A DNA stretch of 64,000 nt from Trogon surrucura. Its lineage: Eukaryota; Chordata; Aves; Trogoniformes; Trogonidae. Below the pieces are notes generated by a model, which worked only from the letters and a program-made list of their open reading frames with translations, ran no database searches and had not been told where the DNA came from. The stretch lies in contig CM036622.1 of the NCBI GenBank assembly GCA_020746105.1, forward strand, positions 12,510,487 to 12,574,486, in the 5' to 3' direction. The position numbers were made by a program, and so were the translations under genes. This document shows, piece after piece, positions 39,401-54,400 of this stretch (positions within the stretch are counted from its first letter, which is position 1; each line of letters starts with the position of its first letter).

Positions 39401-42400
39401 GAAAAATACGGACAAATTGAAGAACTGCATAGCAACTAAACAATCTCAAAATAAAAGACAATTAACAAGTAGATGATTTTGACGAACAGATCAGAACTTT
39501 CTGAGGTAAGCATTATTTATTTATTTTTAACTACGCTAACATAGCAGAAGTATTGTTAAAGAAAACTTCCAAAAATATAACTTATCTTCTTATAACAAAA
39601 CCATGAAATATTAGTAATGATGTATAATTTCAGAGGAAACTTATTCTAGCTTCAAATACCTAAACAATTGTCTAGGTAAACCAGTTCAGATCAAATTTCA
39701 AAAGGACCAAGATGACTCAGAATTCCATTTTTCTATATTTAAAAAGGGACTGCTACTATAAATATCTCAATTTTGAGGAAACAGTCAGGCACTTGAAAGT
39801 GTCCTACCTCTTCCCTCTCTCTTAAAATCACGTTTTTCTCATTTCTCTCCATTTTAAACTTTCTCAATCTTTTCACCCTCCTGAAATAATTGCTCTACAT
39901 AACACGCACATTAAGCCGAAAACCAAACCCAACTGACAAAAAACCCCAACATTCAGTGACAACGGCTGTGACAGATAGCTGTTCCTTTTCCAGGAAATAA
40001 TGGAGGTGGAATTTAAAGCAAAATACAACTTTGAATCAATAACATTCTCCTCAAGTCTTACTCCTGCTGGTCACATCCTGGAAAATCATATTTTCCACAA
40101 TGTGATGTGAGATTTCACACAAGTACTGATCATGCCGCATTAACTTAAATAGACCTATACTAAAAATAGAAATTAATTTCATTCCACGAGAGTTCAGAGC
40201 ACGAACAAAGAAACAGAAAGGGATGGATACAATGAAAAGAAAAAGGTGAGGCTCTTATAATAAAATACTGGATTTTTTAATTAAAAAGCTTTAGAGAGAG
40301 CACAGATTTTTATGTCTGACTAATATATTATTTGGAAAATCTCATTCATGCCCTTGGATGAGAATAATTTAAATTCACTAGATCCATGTTACTAGCCAAG
40401 GCAGCTCATAAAAATTACAGCTATTATGGAACTCAGTCTTTAAAAATAAGACTAAACAACTACTTAACAAAACAATTAAAAAAATAAGTTTCTAACTTTT
40501 GATAAAATATGCTGAAGCATAGTTTATTAGAGACATCATATCTTAAATAATATTTAAACTGGAACACACAGACTTGCCCATACAGCAACATGCTACTTCT
40601 GTAATACTTTTAACAGCCCTCTGCAATATACAAATCTAGAATGTCTTACCTCCCAAATCTGTCCTTTTTGTTGAAGTCTGCACCAGTATTTAGCAGAAGA
40701 TTTAGGCACTCCAAATTCCTAACAAATTAATGTAGTATTACTTGTGACTGCAAATTTTATTTCCTTAATATTGGCCTCTGCAAATACCAGAACTGCTACA
40801 CATATACATCTCACATATTATTTTTAAATGAACTGAACTATCATATGAAAATGTCAATAAATACATTATTATATGTAAAATAGACTTCAGAGTTGCAGGA
40901 GCAAACCAGGAAAGAATACAAGTTATTTTGAGTTCACATACAGAAATTTCATTGATATCAAATGGCATGCATAAAACCACATAAACATTAACCTTATTTA
41001 ATAGCAATTTCAATTCTTTAAAGCAAACAGCAACACCTGCACGTCGCATGCTTTTTGCTACCAGGATTCCAGCACAAAGACAAGTTCTTAATGTATACTT
41101 TTAAAGGCCAGATGGAAGTTGCAACAGAAATATTTTACTTTCTAGTGCAATTCGTTTTCAATACAATATGATCATTGTAACAGATGTACAATACTGCTTA
41201 TAGCTTAAATATTATCTTGTTAACTTTCCTAAGCTGGAGATGAATGAGGGAATGCATCACAAGCTATGTGTTTTTTTATACGAAAAGATAGCATTTTAAC
41301 CTTAATAACTTGCAACAAGGATGTATCTATCATGTATCTTTTGTCTTTGAATGATTACTTAACAGTATTACTTAAACAACACTGAAACAGGAAAATGAAA
41401 ATATCAGTATCATGGAGTTTTTGTGTCCCACAAAGTGTATCATGAAATTTATTACCCAATTCTTCCAGGCAATTTTGAGTAGCTGCTATAGAAAACCTAT
41501 AATACAATAACAATAATCAATATGGATCATAAGTGATGAGCAAGTAGTTCTGACTACTTCATCCATCTCAACTCTAGAATTTAATTATGGGTTTTAATTT
41601 AGTTAGACTGATTTTTTTTTTTATAGATATGGCAACATCTTATTTCCCAAAGTTGCTGTTCTCCACCTCCTGTCCTTCAGTGATCTTAGCTGGGCAAATT
41701 CTATTACCATCCATGGGAATTTAAAATGAAATTCAGTTCATCCTAAAGCATAATCCTAAGGTAAGGCTGATGATACTTGGACACTGTACTCCAACCACAC
41801 CTTTTTGAGCTGAATATTTAAATTATTTTTCTTTGTAGATAAAATCCATCTTGAAATTATTGTCATGTTTACATAAATTCCAAGCGGCGAGGGCACGAAA
41901 AGCACAGAGCAGCAATAATAAAAAAGAGGAGTGATGACCAATTGAAAAAAGAATGCTAAATATGAAGGCACAAATGCTTTTTTACATACCCTCCAGCTGC
42001 AGCTGCATGAAGACATGTCCTGCCAAAGTCATCTGGTGTGTCAATGTCAAAACCTGCAAAGTAGTATTTTAGAAAACCATTATGTAACACCACCTTTCAC
42101 AAAACTCCTTTCATCTACTCTTGATGAAATGCTTGCTAAGCAAATGTATCAGCTACTTGGAAAGAAAGCACAGAAGCACTGAAAATCTTTTTCATTTGAA
42201 ACACATCCTTGCTATTTGTAGTACTTTGAAAAACATGTTCAAGTAAAACTCAGAGGGATAAGGTAAAAGACAATTAGCTGCACTGAGGCAAGATGCGATT
42301 TTCTTTCCTACCCCATTTGCCTCCTAATATTTCTGTTTAATTTAGTATTGAACATGAAACATATGAAGGCAGTAGGAAGATTTAAGAATATGCTAGAATT

Positions 42401-45400
42401 TATCAATGTTATGCAGAGATATATTTTTTTTAATAAAGAGAGGGATGTCAGCATTACTAAATCGAGATGTTACTTAAATTTCACCCTTGAGGTTAGGTCT
42501 TTAGTCTCGAAGAAAGAGCTTTGTTAAGCTGGAGTGAAGGCTATAAATAGCAGTTACAGAGGAGACCTTCAGAGAACACTGTAGTGTTTTCTTCCCTTGG
42601 CAAAATGTATGATCGATGGAACTTCAGATTTGAGAGCATAAACTCTAGCTGTGTGATTCTACATCTAATTGTATACTTTGACATGAAAATTGTTATTTAA
42701 ATCATGTTTTAAAGCTACATTTCTCATTTGAGAAAACCACTATATTCTTCCAGAGTCTTGCTACTATGTATCAAAAATTATTCATTAAATCTCCAATCTC
42801 AGTACTTTTGCTTGGAAATTCAATTATTAAATATTTTTCTCCTTTTTAGGAATTGTTCAACAACAATAAATAGGGAACAATACAGGATATGGTGTTACTC
42901 AGGAGTATTACCATTCAAGACCATTTTTTTACTTCATGTCCCTCAAGACACAGGTTTTGTATGCACTACCACACTCTCCTCACATTTCAATACGCAAACA
43001 ATTTAATATAGTTTACCAATCTGATTTGAAAAGTAGTCTTCAATGCCTTTCCACATCCCTAGGTTGCTTGTCTAACACCACTAACTATTTAAATGTCATT
43101 CAGTACTATTTAAATGCCATACAGGCTGCCCAGGGAGGGGCTTGAGTCACCGTCCTTGGAGGTGTTTAAGAGATGAGTGGCTGCTGTGTTAGGGGGAATC
43201 GTTTAGTAGGTTGATAGGGCTGGGACAGAGGCTGGACTCGATGACCTAGGTCTCTTCCAGCTGATACGATTCTAATGATTCTACAGGACAAAGCAGACTT
43301 TGGATTTTTTAATATATTTTTAAGGTCTGCACATGAATTTTTAAGGATCTCTAATTTTTAAATTCACTATTTACATAAACAAGACTCTACCTCCCAAAAC
43401 CCAAAGGACACACAGTGTGCAGATACTGATCCCCACCCCAAGAGCATGCACTAAAATAAGCTATCAGCAGTATCCAGTCTTTCCAGTCTGAAGGCTGAAC
43501 ACACTCTTCAAGTTCTTATCTGCCCCATGCTAGATTTACATCCAAGTTTTCTCAGCTCATGTAAAAGTCAGAGAAAGCACTTGCAAGTCTTCCAGAGAGA
43601 TTCCTCTGCCACACCGAACCTCCGGTGAGGGCACAGCCAGCACAGCGCCACGTGCAGAAAGAAGAGTGAGCCAGAGCATTCTGTGTTTTGACCTCGTCCA
43701 ATTGAAATATAGTCAACTATAGGACAGTTCTTCCCTGGAGCGAATTCTTGCAAGCTTGTCTATGACAAGACAGTGAAATAAAAAGCCTTACTAGTGGTAG
43801 TTCTAGTTATACCCCTACAGTTCTTCTCCCAGGCTTCCCTAGCAGACAATATAAATCCGGGGAAGCCACTGCTTACTCTTCTTTTTCCCCAACCTTCTGC
43901 CTCCCGCTTTTCTTTTTTCAAAGACCATGAAATGCCTTCAGGTTAACATAGAACCACCTAGTTTCTTCTTCTGTTCCTGAAGCTTCCACAATCCTTCAGA
44001 CAAATCTGCTTTCTCAGAATTGAGAGGGTTCAAAGAGCTCAGAATTCACATTAGAGCAAACTCTGGACAACAAGGGAAGTAAAAATCTTACAGCCCATCT
44101 ACAAATTTGGGGAGGGATCAAACAATGAAAGCAAAGCGCAGTTGGGGTTTCATTTAACTAACACCAAGCTGCCAATGCAACAGTTTCTTAATGCAGCAGT
44201 CCATGGAGTCTTCAGAGCCACTGGGTGCCCATTACGGGAATAAACAGGAGTAGGTCAATCTGTATTAAACTAAAGTCATCCTGAAAGGGAAATGGAAGAT
44301 GCCCCGTGAAGTCATTTAAGAGAACGTTAGTCTCTCTCCTCGAAATTGGCATTATGGTCTGAACCAGTCATCGCACTTCTATGGCCAATTTAAACCACAC
44401 AAACAACATTTCAAGTTACAGATGCATTATTTCAATTTGCATGGTTTTTTTTAATACTTCTGTAAAAGTTTGCACTCACTTTAACTATGGACTGTCCATT
44501 AAAAAACAAGCATTGGCCCAAGGCTACTCGTAAACGATAAAGATTTTTATCTCTAACTAAATTAAGACTTAATTAAAAGCTATTCAATGGAATAAAAAAT
44601 TAAGAACAAAGCAGCCATAAGGTTTTTGAAGTGTATCCTACCTGATGAGAGGAGCTTTCTGCAGCAGTCTGAAAATCCACTTAATGCTGCCAAATGGAGA
44701 GGAAACATCCCATGTATACCCCGCCTAAGATACACCATAATCAGGTATCACAGCTTCATTACAATTAAAATAAAACAAACATGATTGTGTGCCAAAGTGC
44801 ATGTGCACGGTGGGTTCAGTGAGCCACTGAATTAGAATACTGAGCCTTAGGAAAACTTCACACATGAAATGCTTTCTTACAAGCTAGCAGGATACATTAA
44901 GTCCGTGCAACAGCCTAACTTTCAGAGCTTTTGCTTCAGATACATTGGAGGAAAATCTATTTCTCTTTGTCCAAATTGCAATGTACTGTGTAGCTATTTA
45001 AAAGTACAGTACAGGACAATATTCAAGGTATTTCCTATTTCAAGCTGAAGATGATATTAAAAAAAAAATCACACCCCTCTTGACAATCCAATAAATACAT
45101 TTCTAAATTCTCTCAGCTTGCATTCGTGTCAGTAAAGTTACCTACTTTGCAGTGTCAGCACCACTCGTAATCAGAGTGTTGATTAATAGCTCATGGCCAT
45201 ATCTAGCTGCTATGTGCAAAGGAGTATTTCCATTCTTATCTTCACAGTCTATTTCAGCTCCTGTAATAAAAAGTAATTACGAAGTAAGATTATACAGAGG
45301 CATACAGCACTGATGGTAACCTAAGCAATATTAGTAATTGTCCATGAATGGCTTCTTTGGATTTAAAAATCTATAAATCTTTCAGTGGTACTTAGCATTA

Positions 45401-48400
45401 ACAACAAGCTAAATAGAGAAAAGCATTTTATTATGTAGCCATAGGGGCAACCTTTCTGCAACCCAGGTTATGGAAGAGAAATATATTTTCTTGCATTCTC
45501 AAAAGTAAACGGTTCTTCAATGTAACTTAGCAAACTTTTTAAGAAGATATACCACACTCCACCATTAACTGAACTACCACTGGCCATCGATATTAAAAAA
45601 AAAATCAGCACATTGCTATCAATACAAGAGGAAGAAAATATTTGTAATACTGGAAAGCTGATAACAAAGCTACTCCCTCCCCTTTTTACCATTTTGAATG
45701 ATGGTTTGAGATCTTGAAAATCTACCATGAATCGCTGTCATGTGCAAAGGCGTTTTCCCATCTTTACTCTAGAAAAGAAAAAAAAACCTCAAATCATTGT
45801 TTACTTATGGCCAGTAACAGTAATCCACCTGAACTGACAAGGAAAAGGAAAAAGGAAAAGGGGAAAGGGGAAAAAGGAAAAAAGATATCATCTTACTTTC
45901 TTCTCTCCCCTCTACTTCACCCTTGAAACTGCATCCATGCACTTTTGCAAGACGGATGCTGGCAATGACAAGTCAGCACGACATGACAAGCTTTTCAGAA
46001 GAGCTGCTCTTAATCACTCTTCCAGCTGTCAGGGATGACTCAGTGATGCTCGCTCACTCACTCACTCACTCACTCACTCACTCACTCACTCACTCACTCA
46101 CTCACTCACTCACTCACTCACAGTTATGCCTTTGGGATAACCACTCTTGGGAGGATGATGACAGAGCACAACTTTAGCACAAGCCTGTGTCCAGCTCCTC
46201 CCCCACCCATGTCTAAAACGAAATAATGCTTCTTCAAACTAAGTTTGTTTCTTGAAAGAAAATACCTGTATTTACTATAGGGGTTTATACATTACATTAC
46301 AAGATAACACATTAAAAAGCTCATGTGTTTCACGGGAATTTCTGTAAAGCGCTATCTGTAAGCAATTTATCATAAACCACAAATAATCCTAGGGTGGAGC
46401 TACTCAGCCATAACTGGCACTATACACTTGACACAAGTATCAAATGCGTACTTAGTCATTCACCCTGTAAAGATGTCCTTCAAGTAGGCCAACGGTAATG
46501 CATAAAAAATGTCAATTTGTAACAAGACAATCTTGATGCACTTTTTAGTTCAGGATGGTTTATTCCTCCCATAGGTAAAGGGAAGGCTTTACTGCTGAAA
46601 AAACGCATACAAGAAATGGCAAACACGACAATCACAGAAACTAAAAGCACTCTTGAATGCACATGCATACCACATCTTTAAATTTTAAATGTTCGTTTCA
46701 AAGAGTATCAAATGTTCATAAAATATGTTAAAAAAGACAAAGATGGGGGGAACACACAATACAACCATATGGATTGAAATATCACAAATCGCTGTCGTGC
46801 AAAAGTGTCTTCCCATCTTTACTCTTCCTTTGGAAACAAAAGGCAGAGCTTCTATGGATGTCTTCTATGAAAGTCTGCCGGAGACCCTTTTAGACAGAGT
46901 TGGACGTGGAATTTTTACTTGTGTCACTACAGAGAGCAGCACATACCACCTAGAACCATGCAATTGTGGGAAGCACTGTCTTCTCGGACTTAGACTGAAA
47001 GAAATAAAACACCTGATAGTGACAGCCAAGTTATCTCCAGATGTTTCAGCTAGCAGATTTTTTTGACCGTAAACAATCCAAAAAGACACATCCACATATC
47101 CGTAGCAAATGCAAAGAAACACAGAAAATGGGTTTGAAATCCACTTGAGAAATTGGACAATTAATTTTACTTCTGTCATTGAAGGACTTAGGATGTATTT
47201 ATTTGGCCTTAAGTGATGACTTCCCCAAGCAATCTCTACGCTCTGATTTTTTTAGAAAAAGAGAATTTTCTTTTAATGTCTACCTTTCATCTTTCTCCCT
47301 GCAGTTTAGTTCTACTCTCTTTATTCTATCATTAATATTGTCCATGTCCAATTATCTTCCTCCTTTAAAACAATTCTTACACATCTGGTGTCTCTTTCCT
47401 TCACTTTTCTCCTCCTTTAAGCTCAAGGATCAATTAATATAAAGAAAAATGATCATATAAAATAAGCTTAGTTAGAGTGACTGACCAAAGGCTGCTTTGG
47501 TAACTGATGTTCTGAATTTTAAAAGGGAAGCTTTGATAATGTAAGGAAATAAATTAGTGAAGTAACAGACAGAAGAATTTAAGGGCTCAAATAAAGAAGC
47601 CTGCAATCTCACTGGCTCAGATATGCTAAATTTGTATGTCAAAGGAAGCCTAATGAAGAGTAAGATGGAGCAGAAAAAAGCAGATCCAAGTCTCACTCAG
47701 CACAGTGCCTTACAAAGATGTAAGAATAACATTAGGTAACAGTATTAGAAACTAAGGAGCTTGGCGGTCAAGTGAGAACTCTCACAAAAGAACGTAAGAT
47801 CTTTCAAAGGACAGAAAAATAAGCTACAAAACTATTTTCCATTTGTAAATAAAAACGCACAGTACAGTCAATAATGGATATTTCCTAAATATTATTTTCC
47901 TAAATATTCTGTATTTCCTAAGTATAGATTGTAAATCTGTATTTACTCCGCTCAAATTTACTTAGAAATCTACATTAATTCCATTTTTAAGACAATGGAC
48001 TTGGTTACGCACAGTGTCCCTTTCCCATTTAACAGTCTCGGGTTCCTTTGCAACCCAGGAATAACATAACATGCAATTGTATCAACATACAAACATAGAA
48101 CAGGTATGAAATTAAATTAATGTGATAATTTCTATGTTGAAGTTGAACGGATAGGTACAGGATTGCATTCAGAATTCTTTTCTTAGACATTGTCGCTAGG
48201 GAAGGATACACAGAATCAAAACCAGTAGCCAAAGAGTTCTTTAAGCAATTGAGTTTGCTGAGCAATTTCCTGTTTCCTGAGATGCCACGAGGCTGGACTG
48301 CATAAGCAAGGAGGTATCTTCAAAAGTTTTGCTTCATTTTCCTTTTCTTATGCCTTTAAGATATTCTATATACATATTAAGTTAACTATAACTGTCTAAT

Positions 48401-51400
48401 TTTATGAGATCAGATAGGATAAGACCACATGACAGAATAGCCAGCTACGGGCTAATAATAACTTCTGTTGTCTTCACTGAAACTCAATTAAGTGTGGTAA
48501 CAGGAAAGGAATCACCCAAATCTCCTCTACCACTAGAGAAAACATTTCCACAAAAGTATTTAAGATCATATGAAATTTGCTAAGAACGGTAATTGCAATT
48601 AGACAGAAGGAATTAGCTCACAGTGTAAGGTGCTCTATCAAGAGATTATTCAGATATTAACTGTACTCAGACCACTGAGCTTTACTGAGGATCAGGGGAA
48701 ATGTGGGTCTACCGTGCCACAGCATTCCTCCCTGCGAAATCTCCCCCTAGCAACAATTCTTATGTTCTAGTATCACCAGTGGAAGCAAACTACTTTTTCT
48801 ATTTAGGTCACTGAATTTTCAAGCAGCAAGGGGGCCCATAAAACAATTAATACTGTCCCATTACATACTCATTTCAACGTGTTCTTCCATGCATGGAAAT
48901 CCTGAATAGTGAGGGGAGAGCGCTGCAGTAATGAGCAATACTTAACACGATTCACTGTTCCGCAGTACTACACGGACGACTACAACAAGGCTACAAAAAC
49001 AAGTATGAAATGATGTCCTCTGCCTAGAGAGGTGATAAAAAGCACATCACTTTCTCTATAAAGCATATAACATTTCTCACCCTCTACCTGCCATTAAGAG
49101 CTATCCTCACTAGGTCAGCCACAGAAGAAAGTGCTCCAGCAGTCCTGGCTACTCTGCTTCCAGGTTTTCACCCACACCTACTCTGTTATCCCTTATAACA
49201 CAGAAACAGTTGCACGTGGGAGGGAACTATTGAACCAGTTTACACAAGCAATAGAATTGCAATCAAAAATAAATATTATACCAATTTTAAGAACTACTTT
49301 GAATTTCAAGCCTCAGTATTTGAAAAGTGAACAGGCTTGGTTTCAATAAATACTTTGTAAGAACCCTCTAAAAGCCAACTGGTTTAACTCCACAAACTAT
49401 TCTTAGCTACACAACATTTTCTAATTCAATCTCCCTTCACTATTTTTCAGGGATTGTCAGGCCCAAGATTTATCCTTACAGGTCCTTCCAAGGAAGCAGA
49501 AGCTGACTTAGAAACAATTTTCTTTTGCCTCAGTTCTTGCACTTTTCAACAGTGTAAGTGCTAAGTTTTCATACACTAACTAAGGCTGTTCACACCTTCG
49601 GGCACAAATTCACAAGCCAAATTCAGTCCTACTGGTATAAATGCTATTAACAGAATTACAATGGAGACATGTGGGTGTGGAAACAGCGGATAAATGCTGT
49701 TTTCGGGTTATAATTGCTAAGATCCCTACAACAATTCCACTTGCTTATTTTGCACTTAACAGTTCCGATACTTACCAAATCTACACATTCTAATTGCAGC
49801 CGATTTATTGCTAAAGCTGCTAACCCTTTCCACTGTAAAGACATTTTCTTCTGAAGCAGGCTAACTTCAGTAGCCAAATTGTTACTAAGGTCCTAGACCT
49901 GAGGTGAAACTCTCAGCTCTCTGATATGCTTCAGGCTGCTTTTCCCAGCCCCACCACTGTCATGTTTCAGAAAAAATGATTCTGTCATCTCAGAGTAAGT
50001 TTAAGAGAAAGCTTGAGCTTACCCATACTAAATGTTCTAAGGATTTTTAACTTTTTTTTAAGTTACAGAAGCTGACAAATCTACGGTTTGTACCCTGCAA
50101 CTTAAAACTGGATGGGAAGGAAGGCGACAGTACATCTCTCTGATGTTAAAACATCTTTTGTCACCTCCAAAAGTTCACCCACATTATTAACTTCAAAGAA
50201 TTCAGGGACTTTGCCAGTCACTTTGAAGATATCAGCTATTCTTTGCACAATTTCTAAGGTTACTTAGCGTCACAACTGAGTAAATGTAGTCAATATCTAC
50301 AGCATATACCATATGTAAAACAAAAATTCTTACTTTAAGTTCAAATATAAAGATTATACTAATATTTAACAGTGCTTAACTATCCTACCAGAACACTAGT
50401 TTTTTCATTTGCATTCCTAACATACAATTAAGGCGTATTTGAAAATGAATACCCCCAAAAAGCCAACCACCATTAGTTGCTCAAATCTTTCTTCTACATC
50501 AGAAATAAGAACAAAGTTATGACCCTTTGCATATAGGAAAACAATTCTTTTTTTGGTAATATTTGTGTTTTTCTCTTGTTCTCATTTGTGTAGGTAACAT
50601 ACATATATAGTCACTAGTATATTTAACACTGTGGGATTATTTTCATGACAGAACATAATGTTACTGAGAAATGACATTAAGAACGTAGAAGTCAGCCCTG
50701 TAAGGCTAAACCCTCAGTCATATCCAGTTTGGGACATTATGCAGAACAGAAAGCTGGCAACAAAAATAAATGGACTGTGACCTGTCTATTTTAGGACAGG
50801 TTGGCAATAAACTCTGTAGCACAGCTCCTTACTTCCCCAGGGAACCGCGGTGATGAATTTTTCCACAACTGAGTTTAAGTACATTTTCATTAAATGAGCT
50901 GCATGCTGAAATATATGTGAAAGTGAGCAGTAACATGTAGCTAAGATTTTTCCACATCAAACAGTTAATTTTTAATCACTCTCAAATTTTCAGTGGGCTA
51001 TGGATTTTGTACTAACAGTAGATATAAAATTGTACTTTAGAATTAGATGAAAATCAGTACAAACATCTTACATGAAGTGAGTCACAAACCCCATGAATTT
51101 TAACAGAAATGTTAGTTTTTCTAATATTCACCTCTTATGCAGACTGGGCTGAAATTCAGACACAATTCTATTAAACACATTTTTCTACGTATTTATAAAA
51201 ACCGAAAGGATAGATAATTCTCTGCCTACTACATGTGGGCAACAGTACAGGTAATTAGGTATTTTGCAAGAGGAACACTTGGACTTTTTATTCCACATAC
51301 CCATTTCCCACCTGCCCCAGCCTGAAACCTGTCATGACACCAGACAGTGCCAATCAAGTATTTCTGAACACAGTTTAGTTTTCATTACTAGAGTAAAAAT

Positions 51401-54400
51401 CAACTTAATACAAAACAAGAGGTGTTACAATCCCTTCTCACATCTCAAGACCTTACCCTACACACTTGACAAAATACTAAGAGATACAGGTTATAGTTTG
51501 CTTTCATGCTTGTGTGAATTAGAAATTCTACCTAAAGTAAGACTGGATTCCAAGAAATATTCTGCAGCCAAAGACTTGTCACCAAGTAGAGATGTAAAAC
51601 GTATACTGACTCTGCTCACAAGGTTTTGCTGAAGTAACTAAAATACCAGCTCTTTAAGACTTTCCATTGGGCTAATCTACTTAACTTTGTGGTTTAACCC
51701 TTCACAACTCTCCCTTATTAATTAGATTTTAGGATCTAGGTTACCAGCTTTTCAGCTGCTCCAGCTCTTAGCCTGTTCATACACACTTCTCTGAAACATC
51801 CTTGATTCTGTTAAAGCTGCTTATAAATAAGAAAAATATGTTCTTTTGCATTTTTCCGTATGATTTGCTCTTATTCATATGGATAGACTAGGGAAGACAA
51901 ATTATGTGGAATTCTGACATTTAAATATAATCAATACCAGACAGTATAGTCATCTTTTTTCTTTATCCTTTTATTTACTACACCCCATTGAGGTTTCCAG
52001 ATGCAGATCAAGTTCCTTGAAGCAACATACTGACTCATCCATTCTATAGCACTTTTTAAAGAAGTACTCCATCAATCAGTAGGAACTTCTAAATATGACT
52101 GCAACACTGATTTTGAAAAATTACCCCAGTAAAGACATGCTGCATCTTTAAGTGTGAATGGATGGGTTTGGATTCACTTACCTTCATATTTACATCTGCT
52201 CCATTACAGACCAAAAGCTCTAAACACAGTGCTCCGTGTGTTGATGCAGCAGCGAAGTGCAAAGGCGTAAACCCCTTCTCGTTCATTTGATTTACATTAG
52301 CACCGCAGTCTATGAGTTCATTCACTACAACATCTTGCCCGTTGTAGCAAGCTACATGGAGGGGAGTATTTCCATAGGCATTTGGTTCGTTCATCTACCA
52401 GAGAAAACACACACCAAGGTTAGTTAGTAGCTGTATTACTGCAGCATTTAATTAGGACAAAGAAAAATCTCGGGTCATGAGACAACTTCATCATTATATT
52501 TTTATAACTCTACAAACAAGGAAAAACAAGCAAGTTCTGGAACTAGGACTTTGATCGAGAAGTGTGCACTGAGAACACAATTGCTTTATGAGCGCGCCAG
52601 CCTCCTCCAATTGTCTCCACGCCCGTTTCCGGCGCGCACTACGCGACTCGACAGAACACACATACAGAAAAAATGTCAACAGTGGCAATTTGCACAGACA
52701 CTGCAGCCTAAGCACAGCACGGACTTCTATCATTTTTCAATAGCATCTGCCGGTTTCCTTTAAAAACAGAGGTCAAAGGGACTATTTTCTGAGAGAGGGG
52801 AAGCATCTATAAGTAGAATTTGTTGTTGTAAACAACATGATACTGAGTTCTGATCTGCTTCTCAAGACAGAACTTTGGCGGCATTCTCCAGCCTTGTAAG
52901 ACTAAAATGTTCACCGTTTGTTGTTAATGCGCCTTCTACATGCATGTACTGTACAGCCTTCGAATTTATATTGCATTTCAATACTAATATGACCTTCCTT
53001 ACCATAGTATCAATGTTTCTCACAATTTTGAGTTTTTCCCAAAGCTTACGTGGCACAAGAAAGTCAGTAAGGTCTGTATTTTACAAATAACCGAAGCAAA
53101 ACAGTTTAATTTCCTGCAGTTCAAAAAGGGTTGCATAGCAAAGCCAGGAATGGAATTCCTATTTCCTGAGTTCCAGTCCAATGAACTAAGAGTAAGAAAC
53201 ACCAAATGAAACAAAAATCCTACTAAATACAATTTTGTTTCCAAATAACTGTGCAAAATCTGCAAGACTTTTAAGTTACCTGAGGGAATGAGGTTTTATA
53301 ACAAAAAAAGCACATGTGAATTAAGATTTTCAGAAATACTGTTTTCACTACATCATAATCTGCCCCTAAGTAAAGTGTCCTACAATACTAACAAAAACAT
53401 TTCAAACACCAAAAAGCATGCATCACTTTGTTTTATTCTTCCTTACATCAACTCCAAGATCTAGAAGATATTTGACTACACTGATCATCCCACTAGATGC
53501 TGCAGCATGTAAGGGTGTGTAAGACTTCTTGTCTTTGCACGTCACTTCAGCTCCGTGAGCCACGAGTAATTTCACAACTTCAATATGACCTAAAAGAATA
53601 AAGATAAAAAAAGATGAAGCCGAATTTTATACTAACCAGCACAAATTTACAAACTTAATAATCGTACAACTGTTATAGCATGAATAAGACATTATTCATT
53701 TGGACCTCATCTGTAAAATAAAGCATTTTTCTTGTATTTTTATTGTGTCATGAACTATAAAAATTAGTATAATTGTGTATAATTCATATATTATTGTATC
53801 ACAAACATAAAATATTCATCTCTGAAAGAGACTATTTCTACATATCTCCTCCAATAATCATATTGTTTATACTGCAAAAATAATTCTCATATTAAAATAA
53901 ATCTTGCCTTGTTTACCCAGAGGCATTTTTTGGAAAGATTTGAGAACTAGAGTGCTGAAATAACTTTGTAATTATTAAGCATTCACTGCAAATTTCTGTT
54001 AACAACTTGAGAGAGAATGAGACTGCCAGTCTTCCACCTTTACTGAACTGCTGAGGTTTTTAAAACACCTCCGCTGAGGTTTTTAAGGCCTTCAGCACAA
54101 ACTTTGAAAAAATTACACAAATACGAAAAGAAGAAAATATTTTATTTTTAAACAAACACACCTCCTTCTCCAACTTCCTTTACTTGCAAAGCCTTTCAAA
54201 CGTTGACCCAAATCACACAGAATTTAGCAAAGTTCTATTTTCCAAACCGACTCAGATCTTCAATGAACCGTAGCCTTTTGTAACTATCAACTGTGCTCCT
54301 AAGCCACCGGGAGGAGAGTAAGAGTCAAGAGAAATTGTGGTGAAGTGGGAAGGTCCAGGTGGGAGGGTGGAAAAGGGAAGGGAGGGCAGGAGCCCACCCC

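Larger units (their letters stand above)
45769..52181 (-). other. ANKRD28 intron between exons 5 and 6
   Basis: Longest intron in the window (6.41 kb). Contains a purine-rich tract (45837-45888), a (CTCA)n microsatellite (46053-46121) and a decayed duplicate of exon 6 (46774-46829). From 46830 to 52181 nothing is recognised. Confidence 0.85.

Noticed and set aside
46023..46140. Short direct repeats resembling a CRISPR array
   Set aside because: Simple CTCA microsatellite without spacers, in a vertebrate intron.
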